The notes: generated by a model from the sequence alone, not told the origin. A DNA stretch of 64,000 bases from Ascarosepion bandense (GCA_037127315.1 JBBBDQ010001616.1:18501-82500); one strand, 5' to 3'; positions 20,736 through 30,999 are shown, numbered from the stretch's first letter. Program-made: numbers and translations.

Positions 20736-21468
20736 ACTAGCAGTATAGCCCGGCGTTGCTCGGGTGTAATGAAAACTTTAAAACTAATCCATGGTCCAGG
20801 AGCTCAGACACTTTGGACGTTGGCACGAAAGACTAAAAAGCAGTAGTTGTTTCCAGTTAAAGCGAAACCGTAGAGTGAAAGAGAAATGAATTGATGTAAG
20901 TCAAATTTTGATTTCCTGGTATCGATATCAAATAAGACTTTTTCGTCGTAAACTGAATTTTGAACGCTAAATAAGTCCTCTGAGTAAATGGTATCATAGC
21001 TGAGACTAAGAACTACAATTATACCTACTTAGAGCCAAACCCGAAGCAAAAACTAAAATAAAAGGGCTGAAAAAATATAGACATACAGGCAGATAAACAG
21101 ACACACAAACATCTTGTCTTTTATATACAGATATATATTTTCGATTTTCTACACTATTGTAAGAACTGCAACCTTGAAGCTTCTGAATATCGTTTCTTAT
21201 GTCTTTGTCTATGAGTGTATCAAATTTGATTAAAATCGGACCACTCCTTCTATAACCCGATTTTTTTGATTATCGATTTTCGATATTTATCGGGAGTACC
21301 TCGACACAAAACCTAGCTAAGAACACTCGCAGACGCTTATAGTACAACTGTGTAAATTTTCAAGAAAATCGGTTCAGCCGTTTCGGAGTCTATAGGTAAC
21401 GGACACGGACACACACACAGACACATACACACACACATACAAAATTCCATTTATAAATAAGTTTAGAT
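20736..21468 (+). repeat. Dispersed repeat R6, full copy
   Basis: Begins ACTAGCAGTATAGCCCGGCG and ends TTATAAATAAGTTTAGAT. Internal landmarks: GGACGTTGGCACGAAAGAC, TTCCTGGTATCGATATCAAA, GACCACTCCTTCTATAACCC and ATCGGTTCAGCCGTTTCGGA, then a CA-rich stretch. Two other copies lie at 27629 and 60649, all in plus orientation. No ORF. This type of repeat, with a GCCGTTTCGGAG block before a microsatellite and a short tail, looks like a non-autonomous or LINE-3'-end family. Confidence 0.85.
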
Positions 21469-21535
21469 AAGTACCTTAAACAATGCTCGTTCCAAAAAAA
21501 CAAAATTCAAATCTTAAAACGGTCAGTATATAATA

Positions 21536-21845
21536 GAGATGTACGTTGTGGATATCGGCTCGGAATGACAAATCGGGGAGCCGAGTTCGAATTTCAGTTG
21601 AATTCCTTGCATTCACTTACGCATAAATACCCTTGGGAAAAGTATTAATCCGTCTCTTCCCTCAAGTTATGGGTTAAATAATAGAACAGATTGGGTTTTA
21701 TCGCCTTGGCTGGCAACCAGTCTACCGCAGAATGCAATGGCCACTTACTGCGGGATAATTTTCCACTCAGTCAGTCATGTCTCTTTCGAGACATGATCGC
21801 CTAAAGCGTGTATCACGTATGGCACTTAATTGACTGACTGCTATA
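21536..21845 (+). repeat. SINE-1 full copy with head (+)
   Basis: GTGGATATCGGCTCGGAATG, GAGTTCGAATTTCAGTTG, CCTTGCATTCACTTACGC, GGGTTTTATCGCCTTGGC, CTACCGCAGAATGCAATGG, TCTCTTTCGAGACATGATCG and GTATCACGTATGGCAC in order. One of the better-preserved copies. Confidence 0.9.
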
Positions 21846-21869
21846 ATATGCACTGTGTGCCTGTGTGTA

Positions 21870-22915
21870 TGTATATGTGTGTGTGTGTAGAAGTGTGTCA
21901 CTTAACTGAGCAGAGTCATGCCCAATAGGAAGTTTCCTAAAAACACCATTATGATATCCTCACTTGTCAGGGCTTAGTTTCCATCTGCTGTTGTGTTCCG
22001 ATTTTATTCTTATTTATAGGGAGCATGGTGTAAATTAATATCAAACATATAAACATTAAATTAAATTAAGAAAAAATATTTTTTTATATTTTATTGAAGC
22101 CATAATTTTTGCATATTTTGCCAATTCTCATTCACTTTCAATTAGGAAATTTTAGGGGCTCTTTTATTTAGAAACCTAGCGTTTATAAATGATAATTCTT
22201 TGATTTTTCAAAGTAGATATTACTGAATTTTATCTCAGATGATGAACTGTTAATCCTGAAAAATAATTTCTTTCAAGAGTAAGCTTTGTATCATCATTAA
22301 CGACATTCTTTTTTTTTAATCGACATAAAACTTCAGTAAAAAGGAAATTATATTTATTTCTCTGAAAATTGACAAACTCGACTTTTAAACAAATATAGAC
22401 GGTGTACTTAATCTTTCTTGGAAGCAATTTCCCTGTGATGAGCAACACCCACATCCTTGGTTTCCCCTCGTCTCCAAAAATAAATGTTTCTCGCCTCGTA
22501 TTTCTTCTTTTTCTTCCCGCGTGTTTTCAATTAGTTCTCCTGACTCATTTTCTTCCCGTGATGCTTTGAGTTGACGCCATATTGTTTTGATGTCTGCTTT
22601 TTATGTTGGTTGGTTTGATTTCTACGGCCTTTATTTTTTGTTTGTTTTTCTTGCGGATAATGTTCATGGAGGAGTTGTTTGAGTATGTTGTGATGTATAC
22701 GGATGGTATGTGCCCGTAAAGGAAGCTTTAACCCGCGCTTATACTGGAAACGTTGATATTGTTTAACGTTTAGAAGTATTTAGACGCCCGTTGTCAAATA
22801 ATGGCAATCATACTTAACACGTTCACCATTTTTACAGCCACGTGTTCTAACCTTATCAAGGCCACCATTAATATCATTTTGTCCCAGACTAAACTTAATA
22901 AATATTTACGACCAT
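21870..22915. other. Unassigned stretch
   Basis: About 1 kb holding only a 74-codon minus ORF (22454-22230) with no recognised domain. No repeat of this window matches it. It could be host intronic or intergenic sequence. Confidence 0.35.
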
Positions 22916-22920
22916 CTACG

Positions 22921-23245
22921 GACCGAGAATGTGAGCAATGACGAGGTGTTGGAAAGGATGGAAACGAAAAGGAAATTAATACTGAGCATCAGGAAGAGAC
23001 AACTAAAGTTCCTGGGACATGCAATGAGGAAAGAGGGCTAGGAGAACCTGATACTAACAGGCCAGATAGAGGGGAAAAGAGATAGAGGAAAGCAGCGGAT
23101 AACATATTTGAAGGCTCTGAGCAGGTGGATGACAGAACGGGGGCTGCGTGACGTTACGGAAGAAAGAGTGCTAAGAGCCATCAGGGATAGGGAAACGTGG
23201 AAGGCCATGATTGCCTACGTTCTGAAAGGACAAGGAACATAGAAG
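22921..23245 (+). pseudogene. RTE-like LINE C-terminal remnant (+)
   Basis: Reads NVSNDEVLERMETKRKLILS then IRKRQLKFLGHAMRKEG, a TAG stop, ENLILTGQIEGKRDRGKQR and RDRETWKAMIAYVLKGQGT, with the end at 23240. A single nonsense codon and otherwise good codon preservation make it one of the younger copies, but it is severely 5'-truncated. Confidence 0.85.
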
Positions 23246-23600
23246 AATAAAAAGTTTAGACATTTTCCGAGTTCGTGAAGGTATTTTTTGATTGATGTTT
23301 GACTTGTACTGAACCGCTCATGTTTTTGCAGTTGGTTTAAATTTATTCTCGAGTATAGCTTAAAGAAGATCAATATTGATAGAAATATTAGATTGTCTTG
23401 CATACCGCCCGGTTCACACTTCTTCTCGGCCTTTTGGACAGGATTAGCGGTTTATCACCTTTTTTCTTTTTTAGGATTAGATTTCCGTCTACTTCAAATC
23501 CATGCTTCTAACATCTCTGCCTAAACACTGAAACTTTTGAGCTAATTAAGCTCATAGAAATGAATTATAATTTATAACCACTCAAAATGATGTTGAGTTA
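23246..23600. other. Unassigned, with LINE 3' UTR scrap
   Basis: Around 23404-23470, CGCCCGGTTCACACTTC and AGGATTAGCGGTTTATCACC resemble the CR1-like 3' UTR module. The rest is unrecognised. A 62-codon minus ORF (23403-23215) overlaps the RTE end and is not a gene. Confidence 0.4.
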
Positions 23601-23610
23601 TTCTTTATCG

Positions 23611-23680
23611 AGCGCCCTGAGCTCAGAGGTAGAATCCTCGATTGACGCCAATTTGGTCGGGTTTCAACCCTGGGTAAAAG
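23611..23680 (+). ncRNA. tRNA-like SINE head joined to a hammerhead
   Basis: A-box-like TGAGCTCAGAGGTAGAA (23618-23634) and B-box-like GGTCGGGTTTCAACCC (23655-23670) about 40 nt apart, as in a degenerate tRNA promoter. The sequence does not fold into a clean cloverleaf, so it is tRNA-derived rather than a tRNA gene. It lies 16 nt upstream of the hammerhead at 23696, in the same orientation, suggesting one pol III-type transcription unit. Confidence 0.55.
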
Positions 23681-23695
23681 CAATCGGATGTTTAA

Positions 23696-23739
23696 CCGTA
23701 CTGATGAGCTGTGATACAGCGAAACAGATCTGTCTGCGG
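23696..23739 (+). ncRNA. Type I hammerhead ribozyme
   Basis: All core parts are present in order. Stem I 5' strand CCGTA (23696-23700); CTGATGA (23701-23707); stem II GCTGT-GAT-ACAGC, five perfect pairs (23708-23720); GAAA (23721-23724); minimal stem III CAGATCTG (23725-23732); TC completing the GTC cleavage triplet, scission expected after 23734; stem I 3' strand TGCGG (23735-23739), pairing with CCGTA including one G-U. Nothing in the conserved core is mutated. Very short stem III is typical of retroelement-borne hammerheads, which may act best as dimers. The 3' flank passes at once into (TA)n and CAGA repeats, so a downstream partner copy is not visible. Confidence 0.8.
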
Positions 23740-23741
23740 AT

Positions 23742-23782
23742 GACTATATATATATATATATATACAGACAGACAGACAGATT

Positions 23783-23822
<40 letters not shown>
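23742..23822. repeat. (TA)n-(CAGA)n-(GA)n compound microsatellite
   Basis: TA run, then CAGACAGACAGACAG, then GA repeats. Nearly the same succession, longer, is at 25008-25318, each followed by the same unique sequence. Confidence 0.9.
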
Positions 23823-23825
<3 letters not shown>

Positions 23826-23984
23826 AGAGAGAGAACGGCAGGACCCTAGAGTCAGAGAAGCGACTTAAACAGGCAATCATTTAACAACAACAAAAATTTG
23901 TAGATGACGCATTTCACTTCAAAACATACATGGATATCAAGAAAATAATAAAATTCTTATTGTTTTTCATGTTTAATATATATC

Positions 23985-24235
23985 AGTCAATTAGTCAGTC
24001 AGTGTCCTACGTGATACACGACTGGACGGTCATCTATCTTTCGATCCATGATTGACTGATTTTCCCGCAGTAGGCTGACTTTTTTTTTTTTTAGATAGAC
24101 TAGTTGCTAACCAACGCTATAGAACGCAATCTGTCCTGTTATTTAACCTATAGCTGGTGGGAGAATAGATGGATTCATACCTGCAATTCGAAATCAGCTT
24201 CCCTATTTCTCATTTCGATTCGATATCTATCACAC
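23985..24235 (-). repeat. SINE-1 copy (-)
   Basis: CAATTAGTCAGTCAGTGTCC, GGACGGTCATCTATCTTTCG, CCCGCAGTAGGCTGAC and AACCAACGCTATAGAACGC, ending at CATTTCGATTCGATATC. It is diverged from the main family in the GATCATGTCTCG region (GGTCATCTATCTTTCG) and shares that variant with 25450. Confidence 0.75.
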
Positions 24236-24237
24236 TG

Positions 24238-24935
24238 ATGTGCGTTGTGGTGCAGTGGATATCGGCTTGAACGAGAAATCGAGGAGCCGAGTTCGAATTT
24301 CAGCTGAATTCCTTGCATTCACTTACGCGCAAATACCCTTGAGAAAGGTATTACTCCGTCTCTTCCCCCCAATTATGGTTAAATAACAGGACAGTCTGGT
24401 TTTTATAGCCTTGGCTGATAACCAGTCTACCACAGAAAGCAATGGCAACCTACTGCGGGATAATCTTCTGCCCAGTCAGTCATGTCTCTTTCGAGAAATG
24501 ATCACCCAACGCGTGTATCACGTAAGGCACTCAACTGAATGATAGAATATAATAGTTGGAGACATGATTAAGGTTTCTACTGGGCATAAAGTGGAGGATC
24601 AGTTTGCTATTGTTATGAAGTAATAAAAGGATTCCCTACTAATTGATATTTAATTGTATAATACATCTCTTCTTCCTTTAGCTATTAATAACGTTACAGA
24701 TTGGGTTCTATAGCCTTGGCTAGCAACCAGTCTATTACAGAAAGTAAAGGCAACCAACTGCAGGATAATCTTCTGCCCAGTCAGTCATTTCTCTTTCGAG
24801 ACATGATCGCCCCACGCGTGTATCACGTATGGCACTCAACTGAATGAATGAATATGACAATTGGAAATAATTAAAGCTTCTACTGGCATAAAGTGGGGGA
24901 TCGATTATCTATTGTTATTGCCCAGTCAGTCATGT
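24238..24935 (+). repeat. SINE-1 dimer with head (+)
   Basis: Full head and body from TGTGCGTTGTGGTGCAGTGG to GGCACTCAACTGAATG (24238-24541). A linker with the palindromic module follows (AGTGGAGGATCAGTTT, 24590), then a second headless body from CCTTTAGCTATTAATAACG to about 24865, and a further module piece (AGTGGGGGATCGATT). Confidence 0.9.
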
Positions 24936-25006
24936 AATGTGTTATGAGCAGATTTAAATATAATTCTAATAAAATAATAATAAAATAATAATTTTATATT
25001 TAACAG

Positions 25007-25007
<1 letters not shown>

Positions 25008-25051
<44 letters not shown>

Positions 25052-25286
25052 ACAGACAGACAGACAGACAAGAGAGAGAGAGAGATACAGACAGACAGGA
25101 GAGAGAGAGAGAGAGAGAGAGATACAGACAGACAGACAGGAAGAGAGAGAGAGAGTACAGACAGACAGACAAGAGAGAGAGAGAGAGAGAGATACAGACA
25201 GACAGACAGACAGGAAGAGAGAGAGATACAGACAGACAGACAGGAAGAGAGAGAGAGAGAGATACAGAGAGACAGACAGACAGACA

Positions 25287-25318
<32 letters not shown>
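25008..25318. repeat. (TA)n/(GA)n/(CAGA)n compound array
   Basis: Alternating GA runs and TACAGACAGACAGACAG blocks for about 310 bp. A 132-codon minus ORF rich in S, L, C and V is its translation artefact. Confidence 0.95.
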
Positions 25319-25320
<2 letters not shown>

Positions 25321-25620
25321 AGCAGGACCTTGGAGTCAGAGAAGCGACTTAAACAGACAATCATTTAACAACAAAAAATATGTAAATGACCAAAGCATAA
25401 ATGGATATCAAGAAAACTAATAAAATCCTCATTGTTTTTCACATTTAATATAGATCAATCAGTCAGTCAGTTAGTCAGTGCCCTACGTGATACATGATTG
25501 GGCGGTCATCTCTCTTTCGATCCATGACTGACTGATTTTCACGCAGTAGGCTGCCATTTTTTCTGAGATAGACTAGTTGCCAGCCAAGGCTATAAAACGC
25601 AATATTTCCGAATAGGACTA
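25319..25620 (-). repeat. Duplicated flank with SINE-1 copy (-)
   Basis: CCTTGGAGTCAGAGAAGCG and AAACAGACAATCATTTAACA match 23838-23890. The SINE-1 part (25450-25600: CAGTCAGTTAGTCAGTGCCC, GGCGGTCATCTCTCTTTCG) matches 23985 onward. The whole block is a second copy of 23740-24115. Confidence 0.75.
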
Positions 25621-25777
25621 GCTAAATTTGCCTATTGTTAAGTTCACATTCCTCCCCTGCTTTTTCAGCACGAGTAGAGGTTTATCACCTGTTTAGTATT
25701 AGGCATCCTGTTTTTCTAAAGACTTCTCGAACATTTTCACTCTCAGTAACCTCTTGAGTCCCGGTAGCATTATCTCC

Positions 25778-26042
25778 TTAGTCAGTCAGTTAATTGCCAT
25801 ACATGATACACGCTTTGGGCGATCATGTCTCGTAAGAGACATGACTGACTGGGCAGAAGATTATCCCGCAGTAGGTTGCCATTGCTTTCAGCGGTAGTCT
25901 GGTTGCCGACCAAGGCTATAGAAACCCAATCTGTCGTGTTATTTAACTCATGACTGGAGGTAAGAGACGAATTAATACCTTTTCCAAGGGTATTTGCGCG
26001 TAAGTGAATGCAAAGAATTCAACTGGAATTTGAACTCGGCTC
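25778..26042 (-). repeat. SINE-1 copy (-)
   Basis: CAGTCAGTTAATTGCCATAC, GGGCGATCATGTCTCGTAAG, CCCGCAGTAGGTTGCC, CCGACCAAGGCTATAGA, and GTAAGTGAATGCAAAGAATTC near the head, truncated at TTTGAACTCGGCTC. Confidence 0.9.
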
Positions 26043-26243
26043 TATTCTCCTGAATTGTAATAGAACTCTAAAGAACTCCTTTAAACTTCCCAAGAACTTC
26101 TCAAAAACTTCTCCTGTTAACTTCCTTTTAACTCTTATTATCTGAGGAATATTTGTGTTTCCCCATCACAGAATGTTAAAATAGAAATTTATGAAAAGGA
26201 GGAATAATATAAGTTGTAGAAGTTAACGCTCATTGAGAAAGTT

Positions 26244-26580
26244 TTACCCTTTTACAGTGAAACCGATAAAATGCAGCCGTAACTTCTACTCCAACAGTAT
26301 CTTTCCTCGCACTTCCGGACTGTGGAATTCTCTTCCAAACGATTGCTTCCCCGACGGCTACAATCTCCAGGAGTTTAAATGTAAGGTCAATAGACACCTC
26401 CTAACACACTAACCTGCTCCCATTCTATCAAGCACTCTTCCCATCTGCCTAACCCTCATCCTCGCTATCCTTACTCATCTGTCACCTTCCTCCTGACATT
26501 CCCTATGTCTAACCACTCCTTCTCTTTACCTTCCCCTACGTAGCCCCATGTGCAATAGTGGCAGTGGAATGCCTTGCTTT
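26244..26580 (+). pseudogene. CR1-like LINE C-terminus and 3' UTR (+)
   Basis: HPFTVKPIKCS-like start (TTTTACAGTGAAACCG), CCTCGCACTTCCGGACTGTG, DGYNLQEFKCKVN-like block and a 3' UTR to GCCTTGCTTTAG. The 3' half (26340-26575) is almost identical to 26755-26995, so part of it was duplicated. Confidence 0.75.
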
Positions 26581-26589
26581 AGTTTTAGA

Positions 26590-26715
26590 GAAAAAGAAAC
26601 CAGAAAGGATACTTAAACTTAGCATCAGGAAGAGATAATTGTAATTTCTAGGTATATAATGAGGAAAGAGGGCTTAGAAAATTTGATCCTCACAAGACAT
26701 TGAAGGCAAGAGGGA
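26590..26715 (+). pseudogene. RTE-like LINE scrap (+)
   Basis: CTTAGCATCAGGAAGAGA, ATGAGGAAAGAGGGCTTAG and a degraded LENLILT-like block. It separates the two near-identical CR1-like tails. Confidence 0.55.
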
Positions 26716-26739
26716 CATATAAACAGAAATGTATATGTT

Positions 26740-27018
26740 TATATTCTCTTCCACACGATTGCTTCCCCGACGGCTACAATCTCCAGGAGTTTAAATGTAA
26801 GGTCAATAGACACCTAACACACTAACCTGCTCCCATTCTATCAAACACTCTTCCCATCTGCCCAACCCTCATCCTCGGTATCCTTACTCATCTGTCACCT
26901 TCCTCCTGACATTCCCTATGTCTAACCACTCCTTCTCTTTACCTTCCCCTATGTAGCCCCATGCTCAACAGTGGCAGTGGAATGCCTTGCTTGGGGTGAG
27001 ATGATTAAAAAAAAGAAG
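26740..27018 (+). repeat. CR1-like LINE 3' end (+), second copy
   Basis: Starts TTCTCTTCCACACGATTGC and ends CTTGCTTGGGGTGAGATG then ATTAAAAAAAA. Near-identical to the tail 400 bp upstream. Confidence 0.8.
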
Positions 27019-27628
27019 TTAAGGTATCAAGAGTTCGTACAAAATCATCCAGTAGTAATTGTTGAAATAGATAAGGAGAAAGAGAAAGAAAACAAGGGGC
27101 GACCTGACCTTATCTCCGGGTCGATTTGAAGTTAGTTACATTTTAGATGTGTGTCAGTATACCACCTCCCCTGACTGACCGCCTTGACCGGTTAGAAAAC
27201 ATCCTTAAATAATGTATCTAGTCAGGTGGGGCGGCTCAAAGATCGATTTTGTCTTTAGCTGTTGAAAAACCGTTTCTCTGACGTATTTTGAATTTTGCGA
27301 TTTGATGACCAATCAGGATCCAGAATTACGCTACAGGGTATTACTGACAACATTTTGAATTATATGATGAATTGTGAAAATATTCATCAGGGTTTTCATT
27401 TTAAAAAGTTGTTAAATCATTTCTCACACCCCACAGACAAATTGTACATATGGAACCACTTAGGTCTTCATAGCGTCTTAGAGGTATTATGGTTTTGTAG
27501 TAGTGGTAAGATTGTAATGATTTCGTGCAAGGAAATATTGTATAGTTTGTTTTAAAACATGACAGATGAAGACCAGCCTTCCCCATCCCCATTTTTAGTC
27601 TTTTTCCACATTTTTTGTATTTATACGA
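27019..27628. other. Unassigned stretch with one 86-codon ORF
   Basis: The ORF at 27295-27555 (+) reads MRFDDQSGSRITLQGI onward and has mixed composition but no motif I know. Antisense codons overlap. I cannot support it as a gene. Confidence 0.3.
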
Positions 27629-28130
27629 AAACTAGCAGTATAACTCGGCGTTGCTCAGGTGTAAACTAATCCATGGTCCTGAAGCTCAGACTCTTTGGAC
27701 GTTGGCACGAAAGTCTAAAAAGCAATAGTTGCTTCCAGTTAAAACGAAACCGTAGCCTGAAAGAAAAATGAATGGATGTCAATCAAATTTTGATTTCCTG
27801 GAATCGATATCAAATAAGTTTTTCGTCGTAAACTGAATTTTGAACGCTAAATAAGTCCTCTGAGTAAATGGTATCATAGCTGAGACTAAGAACTACAATT
27901 ATACCTACTTGGAGCCAAACCCGAAGCAAAAACTAAAATAAAAGGGTTGAAAAAATAAAGACATACAGGCAGATAAACAGATAAACAGACACACACACAA
28001 ACATCTTGCCTTATATATATATATTATCGATTTTCTGCACTATTGTAAGAACTGCAACCTTATGTCTTTGTCTATGAGGGTACCAAATTTGATTAAAATC
28101 GGACCACTCCTTCTATAACCCGATTTACTT
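27629..28130 (+). repeat. R6 copy, 3'-truncated (+)
   Basis: AACTAGCAGTATAACTCGGC through GGACGTTGGCACGAAAG and GACCACTCCTTCTATAACCC. It stops before the GCCGTTTCGGAG block present in the other two copies. The early part has a short deletion (GTGTAAACTAATCC). Confidence 0.85.
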
Positions 28131-28154
28131 TTAAACTCTTAATTTCTTATTTTG

Positions 28155-28283
28155 CTTCTACAAGCAAAATAATCTACCGCAGAAAGCAATGGCAACCTAC
28201 TGCGGGATAATCTTCTGCCCAGTCAGTCATGTCTCTTTCGAGACATGATCGCCCAAGCGTGATTCATGTATGGCACTTAACTG
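28155..28283 (+). repeat. SINE-1 3' fragment (+)
   Basis: CTACCGCAGAAAGCAATGG, CTACTGCGGGATAATCTTC, TCTCTTTCGAGACATGATCG and GGCACTTAACTGA, truncated upstream. Confidence 0.9.
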
Positions 28284-28760
28284 AGAACTACTAAGGTAGT
28301 TGATATTAGTCGGCAGTTAGCCGACTACCAAGAAGTCAGCTTTCAGGGGAAGATTACCAAGTTCCTAACATTTTGGATACGTTAAATCGATTAGCAACCG
28401 ATATAGCCCGATCATAACCTTAAGTGCGAAAACTACTCCACAACACATTTAAAATGTATATTTTGTTTTTCCACTATTCTACACTAATCCACACATTCCA
28501 ACCGACAACCAACTTTCTGATAATAATGCAGCATAAAACTTGTAAGCCGTAGGGAGTTTGGTTAAGTAAGACACAAGGCGGAATCCAAGAAATATTAACC
28601 AGCTCCCTACGTCACACTGGTGACTCCCGACGTTCAAGGAACGTGCACCCCCACGCTACAACCCCAACAACAATCCTTAGTTGTGAATGAAGTAACAACT
28701 GACTGGACGAAATTTATGCGTGACTCGGATGAATTTAAAACAGTCGTTCGACTAACCATA
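28284..28760 (+). repeat. Candidate LTR and leader (Gypsy-like)
   Basis: Region from about 28284 to CTCCCTACGTCACAC (28615), followed by TGGTGACTCCCGACGTTC, which sits where a primer-binding region would be in mollusc-type Gypsy elements. Downstream, ACCCCCACGCTACAACCCC continues as leader until an RTE-like copy interrupts. A decayed relative of the 3' LTR part is at 12040. I do not see both LTRs, gag or pol, so the identification is tentative. Confidence 0.4.
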
Positions 28761-28894
28761 CACACAATTAAACACACATCCTAACACGTCAACAAATACA
28801 AAAAAAAAAAAGAAAAAAGAAAACAGTCGAAATCCGAAAAGTGCTCCCGATCCCCCAAATATCTACAATTTCTGGTCCCTTAACCGAGAAGGGG

Positions 28895-29290
28895 ATGGAG
28901 AATTAAACCAAGGTAACATACCGGAGCTAAGTTCTTTATGTGCCGTGACGACCATGGACTTCCACTTGACTGTATCCCTTCCTAACATTTCTTCTTTTGA
29001 TATCTCTCCCAAAACCCATTCCACCATCAACTTGCTAAAGCTTATCAAGTACCTCTTGTGATACTTTCCCCTGTCTCTTTTTTTTTCCTTCTATCCGTCC
29101 TGTTAAATTCTTCAGGCCCTTCTTCCCCAGCTGTCTCCTTTTTCGTTTGCATTTTTTCCAAAACCTCGTCGTTGCCCATATGTTCGGTCCAGAGTATCCT
29201 CATCATCATTCTGTAGAACCACATTTCTCTTGATCCGAGTCTCTCTTTCATCCTTGAGAAGATTGTTTAGCATTCGTTGCCATCAAGGAG
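28895..29290 (-). pseudogene. RTE-like LINE C-terminal remnant (-)
   Basis: Minus frames 29251-29045 (MKERLGSREMWFYRMMMRIL, WTEHMGNDEVLEKMQTKKE) and 29048-28863 (SFSKLMVEWVLGE, RDTVKWKSMVVTAHKELSSG) are the two halves of one C-terminus, split by a frameshift near 29045. This is a diverged subfamily: the last block replaces the usual ATRDRETWKAMIAYVLK. Confidence 0.8.
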
Positions 29291-29584
29291 GAGAAATATC
29301 ACTGAAGGAATTTTTCCGGCATGTTTCTTCATTTTTGGCCTTTGGGGAAGAGGAATTTAAATCTTTATGAAAAGATTTAAATTCATATCGACATATATGA
29401 ATTTTAAAATGAAAAGCAAATTAAACGTATGTGTAGTAAACAAAAAAGATTCGCCTATCAAGAAAATCAAATGTCCGAAATACTCCGAAAAATAGAAATA
29501 TATTTGATAGAAAATCTAGGTTAAAAACAAAAAATGAAGTAAAAAAGGTGTTAAAGACAGGTGTTTTAAGAAAAAAGCTTTTAA
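29291..29584. other. Unassigned AT-rich stretch
   Basis: No repeat or gene that I can support; the minus ORF at 29618-29421 is F/L-rich and not recognised. Confidence 0.35.
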
Positions 29585-29911
29585 TATTTGTTTCACCCCA
29601 AGCATAGTAGTTCTGCACAAGAGAAGAGGGAAAGTTTACATAGGAGGAGAGCGAAGAGAAAGAGGAACAGGTTACGGGGGGTATCGGAAAATGGATAAAA
29701 AAAAGATGGGAATGTAGCTATCAGGGAAGCAAGTACATAGAATGAAGTTTCACAAGCGGGAAGTGCGAGAAAAGAAGCTGTTAGAGTAGAAGTTATTTGT
29801 TTTCACTGTAAAAGGGTGGGACCCAGTAAATTAAAAATTGAACTGAAAAGTTGTTAAAGACAGGAGTTTAAAGAATAAGTTTTTCATAATTGTTTCACCC
29901 CAAGCAATGAA
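29585..29911 (-). repeat. CR1-like LINE 3' UTR fragments (-)
   Basis: TTGTTTCACCCCAAGCATAG starts one tail (29588 onward, with GGAAGTGCGAGAAAAGAAGC at about 29758). A second short tail, AATTGTTTCACCCCAAGCAA at 29888, abuts the 5S-like sequence. Confidence 0.7.
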
Positions 29912-30029
29912 GTCTACGGCTATGTCGTGTTGAATACACCGGTTCCCGTCCAATCACCGAAGTTGAGCAACATCGAGCCAGGTCAGTGCTTAAGTGGGTG
30001 ACAAATTGGGAATACCAGGTGCTGTAAAC
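29912..30029 (+). rRNA. 5S rRNA-derived sequence (SINE3-like head or 5S pseudogene)
   Basis: About 118 nt from GTCTACGGCTATGTCGTG to ATACCAGGTGCTGTAAAC aligns end to end with metazoan 5S rRNA. It retains CACCGGTTCCCGTCC, ATCACCGAAGTTGAGCAAC, GGTCAGTGCTTAAGTGGGTG and GGGAATACC. Most differences look like C-to-T or G-to-A changes at former CpG sites. It is followed directly by non-rRNA sequence rather than a T-run terminator. A 5S-derived SINE is therefore more likely than a functional 5S gene. Confidence 0.8.
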
Positions 30030-30182
30030 GTAAGGACAAAGAATGGTCCCTCGGTCCTCCAGGTTTGGGGTTTGGGTGCAAGGCTAACAACCCTGCCCCG
30101 TAAAAAACAGTTTGTTACAGCAACAAAAAGTTGCTGCCCTGTGCACCATCTGGGTGTGATGGCTAAATGATGATGAAACAAT
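30030..30182 (+). repeat. Body of the 5S-derived SINE (probable)
   Basis: Continues from the 5S-like part: GGTCCCTCGGTCCTCCAGG, GGTTTGGGTGCAAGGCTAAC, CCCTGCCCCGTAAAAAAC, ending GATGGCTAAATGATGATG. A minus ORF (30181-29990) covers it by chance. Confidence 0.5.
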
Positions 30183-30999
30183 GCAGTACTGCTGATGGAG
30201 CGTATTTTTTAAAATGACTAGCTAAGTTAATTTGGCTTTAAAAAAAAAACTTAAACGTAAAACCAGCCTAAAATAAACAAGAAACTTAAAAGTGGGGTCG
30301 CCAATATCTTAATAATGCGTTCTCGATATCCTGATGGTTAACTGGCATCAAAATGTCACTCCATGTCAGTTCGTTTTAGTCAAAAGTTACGCGCAGGACC
30401 CAACAACGTTTTGTCTAATACTGATAGAGCGTGTCGTTGCCTTTCCGTCCTGATCTTGACTTTAAACTAACGTTCAAAAAACAAGATCAGTTGGGAAAGC
30501 GTAAACTGCTCATCTTTGTAGGATTCCCTCTGTCGCGTCGTCCAGATTACAATTCGCCTAACACCTAGCACGCAGAACACACACTGCTCAGACACTGATC
30601 ATTACACACTGATCACAAACTGATTATTAGTTAATAACGGTACTACATTTCTTAAACAGAACTTGTCTCAAAGACAAAGAACATTCTGCGTAGCATGTTA
30701 AACATGATGTATTCACTAAACTTGCACAACGGGACTACGACCTTGCAGTTGAAGAAGGCCTAAGGCGGAGTTTCCACTGACTCTTCATAGCGGACGCAGT
30801 TAGAAAAATTTCCCAAACCCGCCGAAGAAAGCATCACCAGTCAAATGAGTGATACCTTATCATTAATTATTTCAACCCAGCAACCCAAGGTAACATGGAG
30901 CGATCCTCTTGCTTTGTTAAATTGAGCTCACGAATCATCTTGAACGGAAGCCCTCACTAATACGTCGGAGAGGCCATCCGTCGTCCGTAAAAGTAATTT
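30183..30999. other. Unassigned; may be LINE 3' region
   Basis: No ORF above 60 codons. It could be the 3' part of the minus-strand L1/Tx1-like LINE, but I could not identify peptide blocks here. Confidence 0.3.

Noticed and set aside
27295..27555. Host exon
   Set aside because: 86 codons, no motif, antisense ORF of similar size; not supportable.
29912..30029. Functional 5S rRNA gene
   Set aside because: Multiple CpG-type changes and no terminator; a SINE head or pseudogene fits better.
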